Shown: positions 60,501 to 64,000 of the stretch, piece by piece
Numbering within the stretch: position 1 is the stretch's first letter
Layout of the letters: every line of letters starts with the position of its first letter
Origin: Lysinibacillus_B sp042920265
Lineage (GTDB): Bacteria > Bacillota > Bacilli > Bacillales_A > Planococcaceae
DNA length: 64,000 nucleotides
NCBI RefSeq assembly: GCF_042920265.1
Contig: NZ_JBDQZI010000004.1
Span: 186,001 to 250,000, forward strand
Direction of reading: 5' to 3'
Notes under the pieces: model-generated
Databases searched by the model: none
What the model saw: only the letters and a program-made list of their open reading frames with translations
Told to the model about the DNA's origin: nothing
Translations under genes and position numbers: made by a program

Positions 60501-61685
60501 CTACATGTACATTTTATGCTCAAATGCATTACGTCCCTTTTCCTTTACACTGTATAATGCTGTATCTGCTTGCTCGATACAGAGTAAAATATCATTTACT
60601 GTCGCAACTTTTTGTGTATGTGCCCCTATACTGACTGTAATCAGACGATCCACCTTTGACGTTTTATGTTCAATTTGTAGCAAATGTATTGCCCGAATGA
60701 TTTCTTCGCAAATTTCACGAACCTTATCCTCCTGCTGTTCAACAAATAACAGGGTAAATTCCTCTCCTCCCCACCGCGCAGCAAAAACGTTGTATTTCGT
60801 CGCAATGTCCTTCAGTACATGACCAATTTTACGTAATACTTCATCTCCACTAGTATGACCATACGTATCGTTATAAAGTTTAAAATAGTCAATATCTAAG
60901 ACGATTGCTGATAGTAAACAAGGGGTATCTAATATTTGGGCTTCAAGCTGTTCCATATATTCATTAATCGCGCGGCGGTTATACAGATTTGTGAGTGGAT
61001 CGAGCGAGGCTTGAAGAGCTAATTTTTCATTTACTTCGCTAAGCTCTTGCGACAATTTCCGTGTCATATCAATTTCACTTTTCAGTCTTGCTTGCATTTT
61101 GTTCATATGATGAAAGGAAAAATAAAAAGCGCGAGACAGTAAGTACGTAATAGGAAATAATATTGCCAAATAGAGTATTTGCCCATAAAATTGTGGTGAG
61201 TTTCCTTGTATGACATATAACCCTGCTACTAATACACCACTAGTAATTATAATTGTAGGAAGTATTTGTTTATTCGTTAATACAAAGTACGAACAACAAA
61301 TTAACATAATTAACGTATACATCATGAGCTGATTGTTGTCGGGCTGACTTGTCAGTGCGATCATGACCCCTAAACTTGTTAAGAGCCCAATATATAACGC
61401 AATATATAAATCTAGTTTTCGGTAATTTTCTTCTGTTACATGTACCCGTTTTATTTGTATATAATAGTGACAAATCAGATTGAACCCTAGTAACAATAAA
61501 TACCCCCATACATTACTTAGCACCTCATTAGATACTTGTTCTTTGGCGAAAATAACCATGACTGTTTCGACTAATAAAATGAATAATACAATGCCAGTCA
61601 TTACTTTACTAACCAATGCTATTTTTCTGAAATTGTGTTGAATTTTTGCTTTGTGTATATAAAACGATAGAGAATCAGATATCAT
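60501..61685 (-). CDS. Membrane-bound diguanylate cyclase (GGDEF)
   Basis: A 394-residue protein with about six N-terminal membrane helices (residues 20-195), a short coiled linker (MQARLKSEIDMTRKLSQELSEVNEKLA) and a GGDEF domain with active GGEEF in RWGGEEFTLLF, LDIDYFKLYNDTYGH and DTALYSVKEKGRN. Predicted to make cyclic di-GMP. There is no RxxD inhibitory site. ATG 61685 has AGAGGTG 9 nt upstream; the frame extends to 61721. The second cyclase in this window; no EAL/HD-GYP partner is nearby. Confidence 0.9.
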   Translation of the reverse strand: MISDSLSFYIHKAKIQHNFRKIALVSKVMTGIVLFILLVETVMVIFAKEQVSNEVLSNVWGYLLLLGFNLICHYYIQIKRVHVTEENYRKLDLYIALYIGLLTSLGVMIALTSQPDNNQLMMYTLIMLICCSYFVLTNKQILPTIIITSGVLVAGLYVIQGNSPQFYGQILYLAILFPITYLLSRAFYFSFHHMNKMQARLKSEIDMTRKLSQELSEVNEKLALQASLDPLTNLYNRRAINEYMEQLEAQILDTPCLLSAIVLDIDYFKLYNDTYGHTSGDEVLRKIGHVLKDIATKYNVFAARWGGEEFTLLFVEQQEDKVREICEEIIRAIHLLQIEHKTSKVDRLITVSIGAHTQKVATVNDILLCIEQADTALYSVKEKGRNAFEHKMYM

Positions 61686-61859
61686 TTTATCACTCACCTC
61701 TGAATTCGAACTGATAAACAAAAAAATTTACACAGCATTAGTCTTTTTTACCCACAATTATTCACTTTTCAACTTCCGTTTAAAAAGGTCTTTATACCTT
61801 ATTTTATGTTACGGAAAAGGTTTTATTACTCAGTTCTTCTATTTATCGTTATTTTACAA

Positions 61860-62020
61860 AAGGGGGTGTCCAGAAAGTAAAAACTTTCTGGACACCCCTT
61901 CACTTCTTAATATTTATCCATTAAGAAATATTGCTCCTGCGGTGGTCACATCAAAATGTCACCATCCTCGTCGCAAAGGGGACGTCTCAAAATGTCTTTT
62001 CAGACGTCCCCTTTTATGCT
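61860..62020. repeat. Gene-end hairpin repeat, copy G2
   Basis: A perfect 16-bp hairpin (61863-61878 with 61883-61898, AAAA loop), an A/T spacer, ATTGCTCCTGCGGTGGTCACA, then a 13-bp hairpin AAAGGGGACGTCT / AGACGTCCCCTTT that ends next to the stop at 62024. Same layout as G1 beside ctpA. The second hairpin probably terminates the CPBP-protease gene. Confidence 0.75.
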
Positions 62021-62023
62021 TAT

Positions 62024-62788
62024 TTAAATAACACGTACTTTTGTAGCTCTTAGCTCGACCAACATAAACAGTACAATACAAGTGACGACAAATACTACCC
62101 ATTTGGTCATATCTAAAATTTCCACTGCAATCGTTCCTTGTGTAAGATCATGTAAATAAAATACATTTAACATACCGTGTAAAATGGCTGCTGGTATAAC
62201 TGAATCTCCTTTTTCTCTTATGTATGTAAGAATGATCGAGATTGTAAATAATAATAACAAATAGATGACAATGCCCATGAACTGATGCGTATAAGACTGA
62301 TAAAAAAAGGCGATTGGTAAATGCCAAATGGACCATATGCTCGCTATCATCAAAGCTGTTTTTATAAAGCTATACTTTCGACGTAAGTACTCATAGTAAT
62401 TCCCGCGCCAAACAATTTCCTCTAAAAGCGCAGACAATGTACTAATCGTGATTCCAATGAGTAGTAAAGACATCAACTCATGATATGTCGTAAATAAAAA
62501 GTATTCCCCATATAGAAAGTAAAAATATAGTTGCAAGCCTACCCCCAAGAAAATCGGTAATAGGATAGCTAGCACTGTCGGATAAAATGTTGGCTTTCGA
62601 ATTGCAAAGGTGTATTCTACCTTCCTTTTCTTTATGACGGCTTGATATAGTAAGACAACGAGTAAAGGAATCGCCATCATGATCCCTATATAATTGCGTG
62701 CATCGTCTAGCTGTAATAATAAAATATGAACAACTATTGTGATTGCATAAATCCAAATCGTAGTCGTAAAAATGATTGAGTCCTTCAT
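62024..62788 (-). CDS. CPBP family intramembrane metalloprotease
   Basis: A 254-residue membrane protein with about seven helices. The CAAX-protease-like (Abi/CPBP) motifs are present: EEIVWRGNYYEYLRRKY (motif 1, EExxxR), WHLPIAFF (motif 2) and HGMLNVFYL (motif 3), which form the glutamate/histidine active site in the membrane. Bacterial members are linked to peptide maturation or immunity; substrate unknown. GGGGGTG precedes the ATG. Confidence 0.88.
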   Translation of the reverse strand: MKDSIIFTTTIWIYAITIVVHILLLQLDDARNYIGIMMAIPLLVVLLYQAVIKKRKVEYTFAIRKPTFYPTVLAILLPIFLGVGLQLYFYFLYGEYFLFTTYHELMSLLLIGITISTLSALLEEIVWRGNYYEYLRRKYSFIKTALMIASIWSIWHLPIAFFYQSYTHQFMGIVIYLLLLFTISIILTYIREKGDSVIPAAILHGMLNVFYLHDLTQGTIAVEILDMTKWVVFVVTCIVLFMLVELRATKVRVI

Positions 62789-62872
62789 AGAAACACCCCC
62801 TTACCTACCAAAATATCTATGTACTGTTTAAAAATTATAAACCTTATGCACTATATTTTACATGAAATAACA

Positions 62873-62905
62873 AAAAACGACACTACTATTTTTAGTGTCG
62901 TTTCG
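62873..62905 (-). terminator. Intrinsic terminator of sipS
   Basis: AAACGACACT / AGTGTCGTTT, 10 bp perfect, T-rich on the minus strand, just beyond the signal peptidase stop. Confidence 0.85.
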
Positions 62906-62914
62906 TTTAATCTA

Positions 62915-63478
62915 TTAATTGCTTATTAATTCGGCATTGGAAAGTGGCCAATATACGAATCTTACTTCCCCAATGACTGTATCCATCGGAACAAATCCCA
63001 CAGCTGGTACTCGACTATCTACACTTACACGACGATTATCACCTAATACAAACAAATGCCCTTCTGGTACAGTCGTCTCTTGTAAATAGTCCTCTAACAT
63101 AAAATCTTCCGTCAATGTACCAGGATCCTTTAATTCCGCTTTATAGTTATCTAAATACGGTTCATCGTATTTTTCACCATTCACATATAGCACATCGTCT
63201 ATGTACTGAATGTGATCGCCAGGTAAACCGATTACTCGCTTCACATAGTTTTCCTCTTCTGTTGCTTTAAATACAATGACATCAAAGCGCTCGAAATGTG
63301 TTAGTTTAGGCGTGATTTTATCGACCCCCAACATTTCCCCATCTTCCAACGTTGGCATCATTGACGCACCTTGTACAACAATCGGTGTAAAAATAAAATA
63401 CCGTACCCCTACAGCTAATACAAATGCGATGCCAATTGTTTTGACCCAATCCAACCAATTATCTTGCTTTTCTTCCAC
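62915..63478 (-). CDS. sipS: Signal peptidase I
   Basis: A 187-residue membrane-anchored serine protease that removes Sec/Tat signal peptides. One N-terminal TM (about 13-32), catalytic Ser in VQGASMMPTL, catalytic Lys in NYVKRVIGLPGD, and the LFVLGDNRRVSVDSR box: a typical Gram-positive SipS. GTG 63478 is the start (GGGGAGGGG 6 nt upstream); the long upstream extension to 63622 is rejected. Which Sip paralogue it is cannot be decided, so the symbol is generic. Confidence 0.93.
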   Translation of the reverse strand: MEEKQDNWLDWVKTIGIAFVLAVGVRYFIFTPIVVQGASMMPTLEDGEMLGVDKITPKLTHFERFDVIVFKATEEENYVKRVIGLPGDHIQYIDDVLYVNGEKYDEPYLDNYKAELKDPGTLTEDFMLEDYLQETTVPEGHLFVLGDNRRVSVDSRVPAVGFVPMDTVIGEVRFVYWPLSNAELISN

Positions 63479-63709
63479 GCTTAACCCCTCCCCAAATATA
63501 CATATTTTCTTATTTAAACGAACATTACGAATAAAAGTTGCATTTTTATTTTTTATCCAAATAAAGGTATCCCTAAAATTCGTTACCGCAACTAGTATTT
63601 GACACCTGTTTCCACTTACCATAAACGATACAAAACAAAGACAGACGGTTTTTGATGTATTTGGTACACTATCAATATTGCTTTATATTAATCTATCAGG
63701 AGTGTACAT

Positions 63710-64000
63710 ATGAAAAAGAAATTACTCATCTTTTTAACCATTTTTGTCATCTTAATAGGCGTTGCGTATTTTGCTGTTGGTAATTATTTTTATAATTATG
63801 CATTAAGCGCAACTGATGAAAAAGAGTTTATGGAGGACAACCCACATTTAGCGGATAGTACTGCCATTGATCCGATCATTGAACAACAAGCATCTGATTT
63901 AGACGATCAATTCGAGGCAGAGTATCCGCCGTCCTCTTTATGGATTGAATCAAACGATGAATGGCAGTTGAAATTACATGCGGATCTGTATGAAAACAGG
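63710..64000 (+). CDS. Alpha/beta hydrolase, membrane-anchored (partial, 5' end)
   Basis: The first 97 codons, running off the window. MKKKLLIFLTIFVILIGVAYFAVGNYFYNYALS is an uncleaved N-terminal anchor, then a region before a WQLKLHADLYE strand that begins an alpha/beta hydrolase fold, as in Bacillus YqkD-type proteins. The catalytic residues lie outside the window. AGGAG 6 nt upstream supports ATG 63710. Confidence 0.75.
   Translation, partial: MKKKLLIFLTIFVILIGVAYFAVGNYFYNYALSATDEKEFMEDNPHLADSTAIDPIIEQQASDLDDQFEAEYPPSSLWIESNDEWQLKLHADLYENR

Overview
The window looks like chromosomal DNA from a low-GC, probably spore-forming member of the Bacillota, most likely the Planococcaceae (Solibacillus/Lysinibacillus-like). 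This rests on AT-rich codon use, GGAGG-type ribosome sites, Bacillales-specific small families (UPF0346/YozE, DUF1033, BH0509, YpmS, YpmR) and gene order. A backbone running odhB-odhA-arlS-arlR-(GNAT)-murG-ctpA-yozE-msrB-msrA-degV-dfrA-thyA follows the order I remember from Staphylococcus, stretched here by many insertions. The organism call is an inference from content, not from a marker gene.

Layout. 0-8.5 kb: small orphan genes, a cold-shock gene with a structured leader, a globin-type chemoreceptor with a C-terminal zinc-binding domain, an acylphosphatase-like protein and the xpaC-telA pair. 8.6-11.6 kb: an amino-acid ABC transporter operon headed by a lysine riboswitch. 12.6-19.1 kb: odhAB (2-oxoglutarate dehydrogenase E1/E2) and the ArlRS two-component system. 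19.5-28.2 kb: a PAS/GGDEF diguanylate cyclase, dapF, a GNAT acetyltransferase, murG, a CobW-type GTPase and the CtpA protease. 28.2-30.7 kb: a gene-poor stretch, then a methyltransferase and small unknown genes. 30.8-41.0 kb: deoD, yozE, msrBA, ypmRS, degV, an MscS channel, an IsdG-type haem oxygenase behind a Fur-like palindrome, prsA, a decayed kinase, a MarR/membrane-protein pair and dfrA. 41.2-57.4 kb is inserted relative to the usual dfrA-thyA neighbourhood: IS200/IS605-like remnants, a fatty-acid activation/beta-oxidation operon, an enoyl-CoA hydratase, and a complete 5-oxoproline (pxp/kip) locus with its IclR regulator. 58.3-64 kb: BH0509 protein, thyA, a DUF4288 protein, a second diguanylate cyclase, a CPBP protease, signal peptidase I and the start of an alpha/beta hydrolase.

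The most unusual feature is the intergenic DNA. At least three families of short, non-coding, hairpin-forming repeats are scattered between genes. One family (cores near 5.75-6.02, 11.8-12.5, 19.18-19.28, 24.9-25.03 and 56.98-57.36 kb) keeps a nearly constant loop while its stems change in a compensatory way between copies. It has terminal inverted repeats, possible target duplications and a nested 70-bp module. A second family (31.9, 41.3, 50.45 kb) carries degenerate 21-bp tandem repeats. A third (26.6, 61.9 kb) lies just downstream of genes and ends in strong hairpins.

Regulatory elements that can be read directly include the lysine riboswitch with promoter and terminator, the csp promoter with a 20-bp hairpin in its leader, candidate operators for Fur, MarR and KipR/IclR, a 12-bp perfect palindrome abutting a Shine-Dalgarno sequence, and many intrinsic terminators. 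No tRNA, rRNA, CRISPR array or intact transposase was found.
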